DNA from: Hahella sp050299855
GTDB taxonomy: Bacteria > Pseudomonadota > Gammaproteobacteria > Pseudomonadales > Oleiphilaceae
Assembly: GCA_050299855.1 (NCBI GenBank)
Contig: JBNKWQ010000043.1
Coordinates: 124,001-188,000, forward strand
Length of the DNA stretch: 64,000 bases
Direction of reading: 5' to 3'
The number at the start of each line of letters is the position of its first letter. Within the stretch, counting starts at the first letter, position 1. A program made the translations under genes and the position numbers. The notes below the pieces were generated by a model. That model was not told the DNA's origin and searched no databases. It worked only from the letters and a program-made list of their open reading frames with translations. This document shows positions 36,426 to 44,594 of the stretch, piece after piece.

Positions 36426-36911
36426 TCAATCCCGGAAATTAGTGAACTGCAGAGCCAGCTCGATAGATTCGTCTCCTCGCAGCAACTGCATCACTTCCTG
36501 TAGATCATCACGTTTTTTACCGGCGACACGCAATTGATCTCCCTGAATGGAAGTCTGTACCTTGATTTTGCTCTCCTTGATTTTTTTCACCATGTCTTTG
36601 GCATTTTTCTGGTCAATGCCTTCCTTAAGTGGGTAGCTGCGTTTCACCTGTTTGCCTGACTTAGTGTCGCCGGGTTCACCCAGGGTCCTTAAATCCAGTT
36701 TGCGCTTGGACATGGTCGTGGTCAGCATCATAAACATCTGGTCTAGCTGAAACTCCTGCTCAGCGGCCATCTCAATGGATTTTTCTGACAGTGAGAAAGA
36801 AGCATCCACTCCGCGGAAGTCAAAACGGGTTTCAAGCTCGCGATTAGCCTGATCAACTGCGTTCGTCAGCTCGTGGCGGTCGAATTCGGAAACAATATCG
36901 AAGGAAGGCAT
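36426..36911 (-). CDS. YajQ family nucleotide-binding protein
   Basis: The 161-residue product starts MPSFDIVSEFDRHELTNAVDQ and contains TRFDFRG, the KDMVKKIKESKIKVQ region (seen as NAKDMVKKIKESKIKV) and the C-terminal LALQFTNFRD, all typical of YajQ (UPF0234). Members bind nucleotides, and the Xanthomonas/Pseudomonas homologues bind c-di-GMP and act with transcription factors. Length is standard. It is monocistronic. Confidence 0.93.
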   Translation of the reverse strand: MPSFDIVSEFDRHELTNAVDQANRELETRFDFRGVDASFSLSEKSIEMAAEQEFQLDQMFMMLTTTMSKRKLDLRTLGEPGDTKSGKQVKRSYPLKEGIDQKNAKDMVKKIKESKIKVQTSIQGDQLRVAGKKRDDLQEVMQLLRGDESIELALQFTNFRD

Positions 36912-37291
36912 GAATTTCTCCTGTAGACTGATGTTTTTTTGACCGATTTACACCCCTAAGGCTCAATTGGTCTATTAAAATAGGCCCGGCAACTGTAAAA
37001 CAGTATTAATTTTTATAGAACCGCTAATTTTCGCCTATCAGCACATGAAAAAAAAAGAGCGAATTATTATCATGGCACTCTAAAAAATCGGGCTATACTC
37101 TTTGGCAATGTTAAGCTGGCAGTTGAGACAAGCCATATAAAGATAACGATGACTCAGCATTCAGGCCGCAATTAACCGAATCCGTTCATTATGCCATTGG
37201 CATATTAAAAAGAGAGATTCAGTTAGGCGTCTCAGGCTTAGCAACGTCAGGAAGATGAAATAATCATAAACTGGACCGGACTTTCTTACCC
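36912..37291. other. Intergenic region before the REC-GGDEF gene
   Basis: These 380 bp contain no coding frame I support. A TATACT hexamer near 37094 in the sequence GGGCTATACTCTTTGG is the best -10 candidate for the downstream gene, but the matching -35 is weak. Confidence 0.4.
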
Positions 37292-38278
37292 ATGCCGAAC
37301 CTAGATCTTTCAATAATGGTGGTTGATGACGCCAAATTCAGCAGTGCCATCATCACTAAAACACTGCGCAGTTCAGGCTATCGCGATGTACGAATTGCCA
37401 ACAATGCGGCCACTGCCGTTTCTATGCTTGAAAAGCGTTCAGTCAGTGTTCTGATTGCTGACTGGTTAATGCCGGGAATGGATGGTCTGGAACTTGCTGA
37501 AAGAGTCCGTCAACTGGACGAAGCCACCAATCACTTTACCTACATTATTCTGTTGACTGCTAAAGAGGGTGTCGAGGCTTTGTCAGAAGCCTTCGACCAC
37601 GGAGTCGACGATTTTATCTATAAGTCTGAAATGAATAAGCAGTTGCTGCCCAGAGTGTATGCTGCTGATCGAATTGCAGATCTGCAGAACACCATGCTGA
37701 TCGCCAATCAATTATTGATGGACAACAATCGTGAGTTGCAGGAACGCAATCTGTTGGATCTATCTACAGGTTTAGGCAATCAACGTCTGGCCAGGGGCCG
37801 TCTGAGCGATATGTTACGCCAGATTGAATCCCGTGGTGGTGCGGCAAGTTATGTATTGATCGGCATCCGTAACTGGCAGTCTATCCGCAAGCAATATAAC
37901 CCTGCGATTGTTGAGGAGGTTGCCAACGGTGTGGCCCGCCGACTGCGTCATCTGACACGCCCTCTCGACACTGTCTGTCGCATCTCCGAAAACCAACTGG
38001 CAATCATCAGCCAGTTCAATAATATCGACCAGTGTACTACAGGCTGTTATCGCAGAATTCACGACGGCATTAACCACAAAGCCTTTAAAACCACAGCCGG
38101 GTATATTTCTGTTCAGGCCGGCACCAGTGTTGTAGGCATCGATGGTAGTCTGGCAATGCCAAACGCCCAGCAGGTTGAACGTGTTGCACTAAGACAGCTG
38201 CAGCACGCCTATGATACCGGGTCGCTGACCATCAGCCATTGGCCTGAAGTTGCTTCTGAATTTGAAGGGTCTGAATAG
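37292..38278 (+). CDS. Response regulator with degenerate GGDEF domain
   Basis: The 328-residue protein has a receiver domain (acidic pair in VVDDAK, phosphoacceptor D57 in IADWLMPGMDG, conserved Lys in IYKSEM), a linker helix of about residues 125-150 and a GGDEF-like domain (about 150-310). The domain retains the start DLSTGLGNQRLA (compare DxLTGLxNRR), but the GGDEF signature position reads ISENQLAII. It therefore cannot be an active diguanylate cyclase by the usual criteria and may bind GTP or partners. It is flanked by long non-coding regions and is monocistronic. Confidence 0.82.
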   Translation: MPNLDLSIMVVDDAKFSSAIITKTLRSSGYRDVRIANNAATAVSMLEKRSVSVLIADWLMPGMDGLELAERVRQLDEATNHFTYIILLTAKEGVEALSEAFDHGVDDFIYKSEMNKQLLPRVYAADRIADLQNTMLIANQLLMDNNRELQERNLLDLSTGLGNQRLARGRLSDMLRQIESRGGAASYVLIGIRNWQSIRKQYNPAIVEEVANGVARRLRHLTRPLDTVCRISENQLAIISQFNNIDQCTTGCYRRIHDGINHKAFKTTAGYISVQAGTSVVGIDGSLAMPNAQQVERVALRQLQHAYDTGSLTISHWPEVASEFEGSE

Positions 38279-38412
38279 TCAGGCTCTTCTTTTAACGACG
38301 GAATAAGCTCGAAGCGGGAAACTGCTGCTGTTGCCTGCTGACCTAGCTATAGCCTCTCTTCCCAGGGCACCAAAGTCGGGCATTTCGGCCATTACTATGA
38401 GTGCCCCGATTG

Positions 38413-38549
38413 TTACAAAACACCACAACAGCTTACCCAATCACTACTGATTATCAGAATTGGCTTCTCTAAAATCCTATTTGTGGATTTGAGTAGTATC
38501 CCCACTTGAAGCAAGGGGGAGTATGTAGTACCCCCTTGCTCCTTTTTTT
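38413..38549 (+). ncRNA. Candidate small RNA unit A with terminator hairpin
   Basis: The unit starts GTTACAAAACACCACAACAG and ends with the hairpin GCAAGGGGG / CCCCCTTGC plus a T7 run (38511-38549). Its body contains GTGGATTTGAGTAGTATCC (38483 on). A second unit (38773-38950) repeats the same order of motifs. No reading frame or protein motif is present. An RNA gene is inferred from the conserved paired hairpins. Confidence 0.4.
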
Positions 38550-38613
38550 GGGCTACCCACATCCGACTAATTCCTTGCCTTTTGTTTCATTTCCATTCTC
38601 TAACAAGACATTT

Positions 38614-38643
38614 CGGGGTAGCGCAGTTCGCTACCCCTTTTTT
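38614..38643 (+). terminator. Strong hairpin with T-run in the non-coding tract
   Basis: The stem GGGGTAGC / GCTACCCC with a 7-nt loop is followed by TTTTTT. It lies about 75 bases after the unit A hairpin. Confidence 0.75.
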
Positions 38644-38772
38644 ATTACTGCAACCCAATCGTGAGAAAGGGTTATGCATAATATTCCCCCACCCATAAAA
38701 TGCTTCCGCCTATCTTTATCAACACGCGGCCAGGACATTTTGAGGTATTCGAAAGACAACCTTATTTCTCAG

Positions 38773-38950
38773 TTACATTAGAACAACAACAGCTTACGCA
38801 GATGCAACTGAACCGGAAGGGTGAAACCATTAATCTTACTTTCGTGGATTTAAGTCATATCCCTGGTGGAAAAAAGCAGTATCCCCAGTGGACTTAAGTA
38901 GTATCCCCCACTTAGTGCAAGGGAGTTTGTTGTACCCTTGCTGCTTTTTG
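38773..38950 (+). ncRNA. Candidate small RNA unit B with terminator hairpin
   Basis: This unit shares with unit A a GTTACA...AACAACAGCTTAC start, GTGGAYTTRAGTAGTATCCCC (38888-38909, plus a variant at 38844-38863) and the closing hairpin GCAAGGG / CCCTTGC (38917-38941) followed by TGCTTTTT. It has the same strand and order. The presence of three copies of the GTGGA-type motif in the two units suggests local duplication. Confidence 0.4.
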
Positions 38951-38994
38951 GGCTCCTCACTGAGGTAGGTTGTTTTCCCACAGAAGTATTATTA

Positions 38995-39025
38995 GGGCGG
39001 TCCGATTGGACTGCCCTTTTTTTTT
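38995..39025 (+). terminator. Strong hairpin with T-run at the end of the non-coding tract
   Basis: The stem GGGCGGTCC / GGACTGCCC (one wobble pair, loop GATT) is followed by nine T residues, about 50 bases after the unit B hairpin. It could also stop read-through towards the convergent dehydrogenase gene. Confidence 0.75.
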
Positions 39026-39130
39026 GCGTTTCTAAAGAGTTTATCTGGAAGCTGGATTAATTTATTGGCAGTGTGGAGTTCCTGTCCGGAAATGGCATCT
39101 TCCCGGACAGGTATAGGGATCTCAATCAGG

Positions 39131-40303
39131 CTAGATGACACCGTTGACAGCGTTCTTGAATACCTGGGTCAGGTCATCAGCATTGACGGGAATGGGGTTT
39201 CCTCCTGCGGATGGATCGCCGGCTGCCAATATGCCAACAGCTTCCGCCTGGTCCTGAGGTACATTGATTTCCTGCAAGGTATGTGGAATTCCCAATTTCT
39301 GGCGGAAGTCCAGTACCCAGTTCAGAACAGCATCGAAATCGACATTATTTAAGCCGATTGCTTGCGCAACAGGCGTCATACGATGTTCAATCGCCGCACG
39401 GTTATGCACCATGACATAAGGCAGCAGGATGGCGTTAGTGAGCCCGTGATGGGTGTTGTACATAGCTCCTACTGCATGGGCAATCGCATGCACGCCGCCC
39501 AATCCTTTCTGGAACGAAATAGCCCCCATACTGGCCGCCGCCAACATATGCGTTCTGGCCACCAGATCCTGACCGTTGGCATAAGCTGCGGGTAATGCTT
39601 CAGCGATCAAACGCATTCCCTGCAGGGCTATACCCTCTGCAATCGGATGAAAACCCGGTGCACAATAAGCTTCGAAGCAATGGATAAATGCATCCAGTCC
39701 GGTTGCTGCGGTAATAGGTGCAGGCAACGCAGCCGTCACTTCCGGGTCCAGAATAACCGACACCGGTAACATTTTGGGATGAAAGATAATGACCTTCCGA
39801 TGTTCGGTTTCATTGGAAATTACCGACGCCCTGCCGACTTCAGATCCCGTACCGGCAGTTGTCGGAATCGCGATAACCGGAGCTATGCCATTCACATCCG
39901 CCCGTTTCCAGTAGTCACCAATATCTTCAAAGTCCCACATGGGGCGAGTCTGGCCCGACATAAACGCTATTGCCTTGCCTACATCCAGAGCACTGCCACC
40001 ACCAAAGGCGATGACACTATCGTGTTGACCGGATCTATAGACAGCGACGCCGGCATTAACGGAACTTTCGACAGGATTACCTTCAACCTCACCAAACATC
40101 GCTGCCTGTAATCCTGCATTGCTGAGTGCCACCAGCGTATCAGCCACCATTGGCAAGCCACGCAGGCCTTTATCCGTGACCAGCAACGGTGCCTTGTAAC
40201 CTAACTCGGCACACAGACCGGCCAGTTCTTTTAACCGGCCAGGCCCCACCAACATTCTGTTAGGTATCCCCCAATTGGCAGTAATGGTTTGTTCAGCGCT
40301 CAT
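39131..40303 (-). CDS. Iron-containing (group III) alcohol dehydrogenase
   Basis: The 390-residue product belongs to the Fe-ADH family: NAD-binding GGGSALDVGKAIA (residues about 99-111), PTTAGTGSEV, and metal ligands in the D-x3-H pattern around GLDAFIHCFEAYC and in HAIAHAVGAMYNTHHG. It should reduce an aldehyde or oxidise an alcohol with NAD(P). The ATG at 40303 has AGGAG seven bases upstream and is 2 bases after the aldehyde dehydrogenase stop; an upstream TTG is less likely. The two genes are clearly cotranscribed. Confidence 0.9.
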   Translation of the reverse strand: MSAEQTITANWGIPNRMLVGPGRLKELAGLCAELGYKAPLLVTDKGLRGLPMVADTLVALSNAGLQAAMFGEVEGNPVESSVNAGVAVYRSGQHDSVIAFGGGSALDVGKAIAFMSGQTRPMWDFEDIGDYWKRADVNGIAPVIAIPTTAGTGSEVGRASVISNETEHRKVIIFHPKMLPVSVILDPEVTAALPAPITAATGLDAFIHCFEAYCAPGFHPIAEGIALQGMRLIAEALPAAYANGQDLVARTHMLAAASMGAISFQKGLGGVHAIAHAVGAMYNTHHGLTNAILLPYVMVHNRAAIEHRMTPVAQAIGLNNVDFDAVLNWVLDFRQKLGIPHTLQEINVPQDQAEAVGILAAGDPSAGGNPIPVNADDLTQVFKNAVNGVI

Positions 40304-40305
40304 AG

Positions 40306-41709
40306 TCAAGCTCCTGTTGGCAGTCTTAGATGGAAACTTTTGGGTTGCGTCAGGGCGTCATAACCCAGTTCCGACAGGGAGGCGCCTCTGCCGGTATTCT
40401 TGACTCCAGTCCAGACCAGCGCAGGGTCAAGGTAATCGCAACGGTTCATAAACAGCGTTCCAGTTTTTACTTGTCGGCCTAAACGTTCAGCCGCTTCCAG
40501 ATCCTTCGTCCAGATGGACGCCGACAAACCAAATTCGCAGTCATTCATGAGGGTTACTGCTTCTTCATCTGAACTGACCGACATTACGCCAACGACTGGT
40601 CCAAAGCTTTCCTCAGTCATCACCCGCATACTGTGATTCACATTCACCAATATCTGCGGCGCCATGTAAGGTGTACCTTCCTGGTGAGCCGGAAAGTGAG
40701 CAGTATCAATCAGGGTCTGGGCTCCGGCTGCTTTGGCATCCTGAATCTGCCCGCGGACGAAATCTGCAGCCGCGGTCTTTACGAGAGGACCCAGAGACGT
40801 GTCCGTTTCAAGAGGATTCCCCAGTACCAGTTTTTTGGTTTCGGCTACCAGCGCATCAATAAAAGGTTGGTAAATGGACTCATGCACGTAGATTCGCTCA
40901 ATTGAACAGCAGGACTGTCCGGAATTAAAGAAGGCGCCATCAGCCAGGTTGACGGCAGCATCATGGATATCTGCATCAGCCCTCACATAAGCCGGGTCCT
41001 TACCACCAAGCTCCAACCCCGTACCGGCAAAATTACCACTGGCTGCCACGGCTTCCTGAATGCTTTGGCCTCCGCGTACGGAACCAGTGAAGTTGACGAA
41101 ACGAATCGCCGGTTCCTTCAAAATTTCCGCCGTAGTCTGATGATTCATATGCAGAGTCTGGAAAAGGCCCTCCGGTAATCCGGCAGTTTGCAGTACATGC
41201 TCCATTCGCTCTGCACACAGCATGGTTTGCTGGGCATGCTTTAACAACACCGCATTGCCTGCTGCCAGAGCTGGCCAGGCGGAATTCACGGCTGTCATGT
41301 AAGGAAAGTTCCAGGGGGCGATAACCAACACAACACCAACAGGATCTCTGCGGATATAGCGCTTGAAACCAGCTTTGTCTGACGTATCCATGGTAGCCAG
41401 GACCCTGGGGGCAATCTCCAGCATAAAGCGGGCTCGCTCGGTAAACCCTCTTACTTCGCCAGCCCCTTGTGAAACCGGCCGTCCCATTTGCCAGGCAAGC
41501 TCTTCTGCCAGTTCTGCGGACTGCTCACCGAGGATATCCACCGCCTGGTTGAGAATGCTAAGTCTTTCATCAAGCGGAGTTTGTTGCCATGCCTCCTGGG
41601 CTACTGAGGCTTTTTTAACTGCATCCCTGGCCTGTGCGGTAGTTAGATAAGCTCTTTCTGCATAAATGGAGCCATCCACCGGACTAACAATACGTGCAAT
41701 ATCGCTCAT
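40306..41709 (-). CDS. NAD(P)-dependent aldehyde dehydrogenase
   Basis: The 467-residue protein carries the ALDH signature: cofactor site VIAPWNFPYMTAV, NFTGSVRGGQ (NAD ring), catalytic ELGGKDPAYV (Glu), and GQSCCSIERIYV with the nucleophilic Cys, plus the C-terminal ESFGPVVGVM. It oxidises an aldehyde to an acid. It is the first gene of the pair with the iron alcohol dehydrogenase and is separated by about 105 bp from the glutamine-synthetase-like gene on the same strand. Confidence 0.93.
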   Translation of the reverse strand: MSDIARIVSPVDGSIYAERAYLTTAQARDAVKKASVAQEAWQQTPLDERLSILNQAVDILGEQSAELAEELAWQMGRPVSQGAGEVRGFTERARFMLEIAPRVLATMDTSDKAGFKRYIRRDPVGVVLVIAPWNFPYMTAVNSAWPALAAGNAVLLKHAQQTMLCAERMEHVLQTAGLPEGLFQTLHMNHQTTAEILKEPAIRFVNFTGSVRGGQSIQEAVAASGNFAGTGLELGGKDPAYVRADADIHDAAVNLADGAFFNSGQSCCSIERIYVHESIYQPFIDALVAETKKLVLGNPLETDTSLGPLVKTAAADFVRGQIQDAKAAGAQTLIDTAHFPAHQEGTPYMAPQILVNVNHSMRVMTEESFGPVVGVMSVSSDEEAVTLMNDCEFGLSASIWTKDLEAAERLGRQVKTGTLFMNRCDYLDPALVWTGVKNTGRGASLSELGYDALTQPKSFHLRLPTGA

Positions 41710-41814
41710 TTTTTAACTCCACGAACCATTTTTCAGCCTCACAATATATTTTTAACCCACAGTTCATTTACAGTTCTGCCCACAGCTTCCAACGTCAACA
41801 GATCCTATGCGACG

Positions 41815-43185
41815 TCAGATAATTTCAAAGTAACGGGACAACTCCCAATCAGTAATCGCCTTGCGAAATTCCCGCTCTTCCCATTCACGGGTAGACGCAT
41901 AGTGCTCAATAAATTCGTCGCCAAATAGAGACCTGGCAGCCTCGGAATCCCTTAGCCGGTCCGCAGCCTCCAGCAAAGTTCGCGGCAATTGCCGCTCTTT
42001 GCTGAAGGTCCTGTCATAAGCGGTCCCCTCAATAGGTGCATCAGGCTCAATTTTGTTTTCTATTCCCCATAGACCGGATCCAAGCGCAGCCGCCAGGGCA
42101 ATATAAGGGTTAATGTCAGCGGCAGATATACGGTATTCGACCCGCTGGGACTTTTCTGACCCAGGAATTGCACGCAGAGCACAGGTACGGTTTTCAATAC
42201 CCCAGGAAGCAGAGGTGGGTGCCCAGAAACCCGGTATTAACCGTGTGTAGCTATTTACCGTACAGGCAATCATGGAAAGTAATTCCGGCATCAGCGCCTG
42301 TTGCCCACCAATAAAGTGACGCATGGTCTCTGACATGTGGTGTTTACTTTCATCCGGCACATAAAACGCTGAACTACCGTCCTTGTTCTGCAAAGAGATG
42401 TGCATATGGCCACTCTGTCCAGGCCAGTCTTTCGACCACTTGGCCATAAAGGTCGCCATCCAGCCTGCCCGCTGGGCAAAAACTTTGGTAAAAGTTTTAA
42501 ACAATGCCGCCTTGTCAGCAGCGACCAGAGCCTTGTCGACGGCTAATGCCGCTTCCAGCACACCCGGCCCGGTTTCTGTATGCAGACCTTCAATTTCCAT
42601 ATCGAATTCTTCGCAAAACTTCATGAAGTCGTTATAAAACTCTGCCAATACAGAACTACGTAATACCGAATAGCCAAAAAATCCTGGGGTTATATTATTC
42701 AGGTTCTGATAATTCTTCTCGCGCACACTGTGCGGCGTTTCTTCAAACAGGAAAAACTCAAATTCGCAAGCGGCGCTAGCGGTAAAGCCCATGGAATCTG
42801 CCTTATCCAGAACACGGCGCAATAATCCCCGGGGACAGATTGATTCAGCACGGTCTACAAATTCACAAAGAAAGAATAAAAGATTATTTTCTGACGGAAT
42901 CTCCCGGCAACTCTCCGGAATCACCCTGACCCAGGCGTCCGGGTATGCGGTATGCCAGCCGGTAAAACTGGCGTTATCGTAAAGCTGGTCATTGGAGTCC
43001 CAACCTAAAACCACATCACAAAAACCGAAACCGCTATCCAGAGCAGAAAGAAACTTTTTCTTACTCATATATTTGCCGCGCAAAATACCGTCGATATCAA
43101 ACACACCGACCTTTATCTGGTGTGCGTTGCGCTCTTCTATAAGGGTTTTTGCGTCAGCGATGGTTTTGACATCTCTGGGATGCAT
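41815..43185 (-). CDS. Glutamine-synthetase-family ligase (gamma-glutamyl-amine type)
   Basis: The 456-residue protein has glutamine-synthetase landmarks: CEFEFFLFEET (metal site, about residue 139-149), SGHMHISLQN (about 266-275), the AnRTC-like INRTCALRAIPG replaced as IENRTCALRAIPG, and YRISAADINPYIALAA. The N-terminal beta-grasp part (VGVFDIDGILRGKYMS) is of the PuuA/GlnT type rather than GlnA, so it most likely gamma-glutamylates an amine. It lies upstream of the ALDH/Fe-ADH pair and divergent from an RpiR-type regulator. Confidence 0.85.
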   Translation of the reverse strand: MHPRDVKTIADAKTLIEERNAHQIKVGVFDIDGILRGKYMSKKKFLSALDSGFGFCDVVLGWDSNDQLYDNASFTGWHTAYPDAWVRVIPESCREIPSENNLLFFLCEFVDRAESICPRGLLRRVLDKADSMGFTASAACEFEFFLFEETPHSVREKNYQNLNNITPGFFGYSVLRSSVLAEFYNDFMKFCEEFDMEIEGLHTETGPGVLEAALAVDKALVAADKAALFKTFTKVFAQRAGWMATFMAKWSKDWPGQSGHMHISLQNKDGSSAFYVPDESKHHMSETMRHFIGGQQALMPELLSMIACTVNSYTRLIPGFWAPTSASWGIENRTCALRAIPGSEKSQRVEYRISAADINPYIALAAALGSGLWGIENKIEPDAPIEGTAYDRTFSKERQLPRTLLEAADRLRDSEAARSLFGDEFIEHYASTREWEEREFRKAITDWELSRYFEII

Positions 43186-43360
43186 AGCATTTTCTCCTGT
43201 GGTTTCATTAGCGAGCCTGCAGTTCGCCGTAGACAGGCGCTACCTGCCTTGTCTTAAGGATCTTTTGTTTGAGAAGCTCGTACTCTCAAAGCTTTCTTGT
43301 TATCTTGCTTAACCTTGTAACCTTGCTCAGGAACAGCATCTTTTCAACCTAACGGGCAAT

Positions 43361-43406
43361 ATCCATTTACAGAAGCGACCATCCTTATCCATTTACAGAA
43401 GCGACC
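43361..43406. repeat. Two 20-bp direct repeats
   Basis: ATCCATTTACAGAAGCGACC occurs at 43361-43380 and again, identically, at 43387-43406 (period 26, with WTCCTT following each). The purpose is unknown; a regulator binding site or a small duplication are both possible. Confidence 0.8.
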
Positions 43407-43528
43407 TTCCTTTACGCCCGATATCGTCATTCATTCCAGATACCCGCATAGCGCAGTCTGAGTGAATATCGAATCAGCCTAATACACTCAGGTTAATTAC
43501 CTCATGAACTACTGGTAATTTATTAATT

Positions 43529-43585
43529 TGTACAATATTGTACATTACTCTTGTATAATATGTCGCAAATGTACATATTTGTACA
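43529..43585. promoter_or_regulatory. Pair of TGTACA palindromes, probable RpiR-family operators
   Basis: TGTACAATATTGTACA (43529-43544) is a perfect 16-bp palindrome, and TGTACATATTTGTACA (43570-43585) has identical 6-bp arms and 4-bp centre. Their centres are 41 bp apart, about four helical turns, on either side of a TATAAT (-10) hexamer. This is a classical layout for auto-repression by the adjacent MurR/RpiR regulator. Confidence 0.7.
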
Positions 43586-43621
43586 CAGTCAAATCAATAA
43601 AACTTTGGGCCCTTTTCCAGC

Positions 43622-44539
43622 ATGGCAGAAACTTCGCAATCTACAGACTTGCCACATCATGAAGAAGGTCTTTCCATCGCCGAGCTGATCCACCGCAAGC
43701 TGGATTCACTGACCCCCTCCGAACGCAAAGCAGCCCGACTACTGTTAACCAACTACCCTGTGGTTGGTCTGGATTCATTAGCCCGGTTTGCCGAGCGTTC
43801 CGAAGTCAGTCACCCAACCATACTGCGATTTATTTCCAAACTGGGATTTACCGGATACCCGCAATTTCAGGATGAGCTGCGTAACGAACTCGACGCCAGG
43901 CTTAAATCTCCATTGACCAAAAAACACCCGGAGATTTCCAATGCAAGCGATAAAAAGGATTTCCAGAATTCCTATATTGAAGCCATCTGTAAAAATATCC
44001 GCAAGTCGATGGCGTCCATATCTCAAAGTGAATTTGAGGGTGTCCTGGCATTGCTGGAAGATATCAACCAGCAGGTATTTTTGCTGGGTGGCCGTTTTAC
44101 CGATTCCATTGCTACCCAAACCTACATGCACCTAAGGGCTTTGCGTCCCAGGGTTCGCCATATTACCGGCCTGCCGGTGTCCTGGTCAGAGTATCTGCTG
44201 GACGTGGATAAGCAATGTGTTTTAGTGGTGTTTGATATTCGTCGCTATCAGCATGAAGTGGTGATCTTTGCAGAAGAAGCTGCACGGCGCGGAGCCAGCG
44301 TCATACTGGTCACAGACCAGTGGCTCTCCCCTATTGCCCGCATAGCCCAGCATGTTTTGGTAGCGCATGTGGAGGCTCCCTCAAACTGGGATTCACTGAC
44401 CTCGATCAGTGCCATGATGGAGACTTTCATAGCCGCTCTGAGCAACCGTAAGTGGGATCAATTGAAAAATCGTATCAGCGATCTGGAACAAGTACGTTCA
44501 CTCTTTAAAAGTGACAACAGCACGGATAGCCACACGTGA
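43622..44539 (+). CDS. MurR/RpiR family transcriptional regulator
   Basis: The 305-residue protein has an N-terminal HTH_6 domain (about residues 12-88, with LTPSERKAARLLL and SEVSHPTILRFISKLGF) and a C-terminal SIS domain (about 120-270, phosphosugar-type fold, QVFLLGGRFTD, LVVFDIRRYQHEVV). Such regulators usually bind a phosphosugar or sugar-like ligand and repress a nearby catabolic operon. It is transcribed towards the glutamine amidotransferase gene and divergent from the ligase gene, and the operator pair lies just upstream. Because the SIS domain lacks an enzymatic requirement, a non-sugar effector is possible. Confidence 0.92.
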   Translation: MAETSQSTDLPHHEEGLSIAELIHRKLDSLTPSERKAARLLLTNYPVVGLDSLARFAERSEVSHPTILRFISKLGFTGYPQFQDELRNELDARLKSPLTKKHPEISNASDKKDFQNSYIEAICKNIRKSMASISQSEFEGVLALLEDINQQVFLLGGRFTDSIATQTYMHLRALRPRVRHITGLPVSWSEYLLDVDKQCVLVVFDIRRYQHEVVIFAEEAARRGASVILVTDQWLSPIARIAQHVLVAHVEAPSNWDSLTSISAMMETFIAALSNRKWDQLKNRISDLEQVRSLFKSDNSTDSHT

Positions 44540-44594
44540 AGTATCTGAACCTATCCACGATATCAGGACGAAGCATTTCTAAAAGAGGGTTATC

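Larger units (their letters stand above)
43186..43621. promoter_or_regulatory. Divergent intergenic region with repeats and operators
   Basis: This 436-bp region separates the ligase gene from the RpiR-type regulator. It holds two 20-bp direct repeats (43361-43406), two TGTACA-type palindromes (43529-43544 and 43570-43585) and a -10 element TATAAT (43554-43559). It is probably the control region of both transcripts. Confidence 0.7.

Noticed and set aside
38700..38897. 65-codon frame within the hairpin-unit tract
   Set aside because: It covers repeat motifs shared with a non-coding unit and lacks a ribosome-binding site.
43361..43406. Direct repeats considered as a CRISPR array
   Set aside because: Only two copies with a 6-bp spacer and no cas genes; the spacing is far too short for CRISPR.
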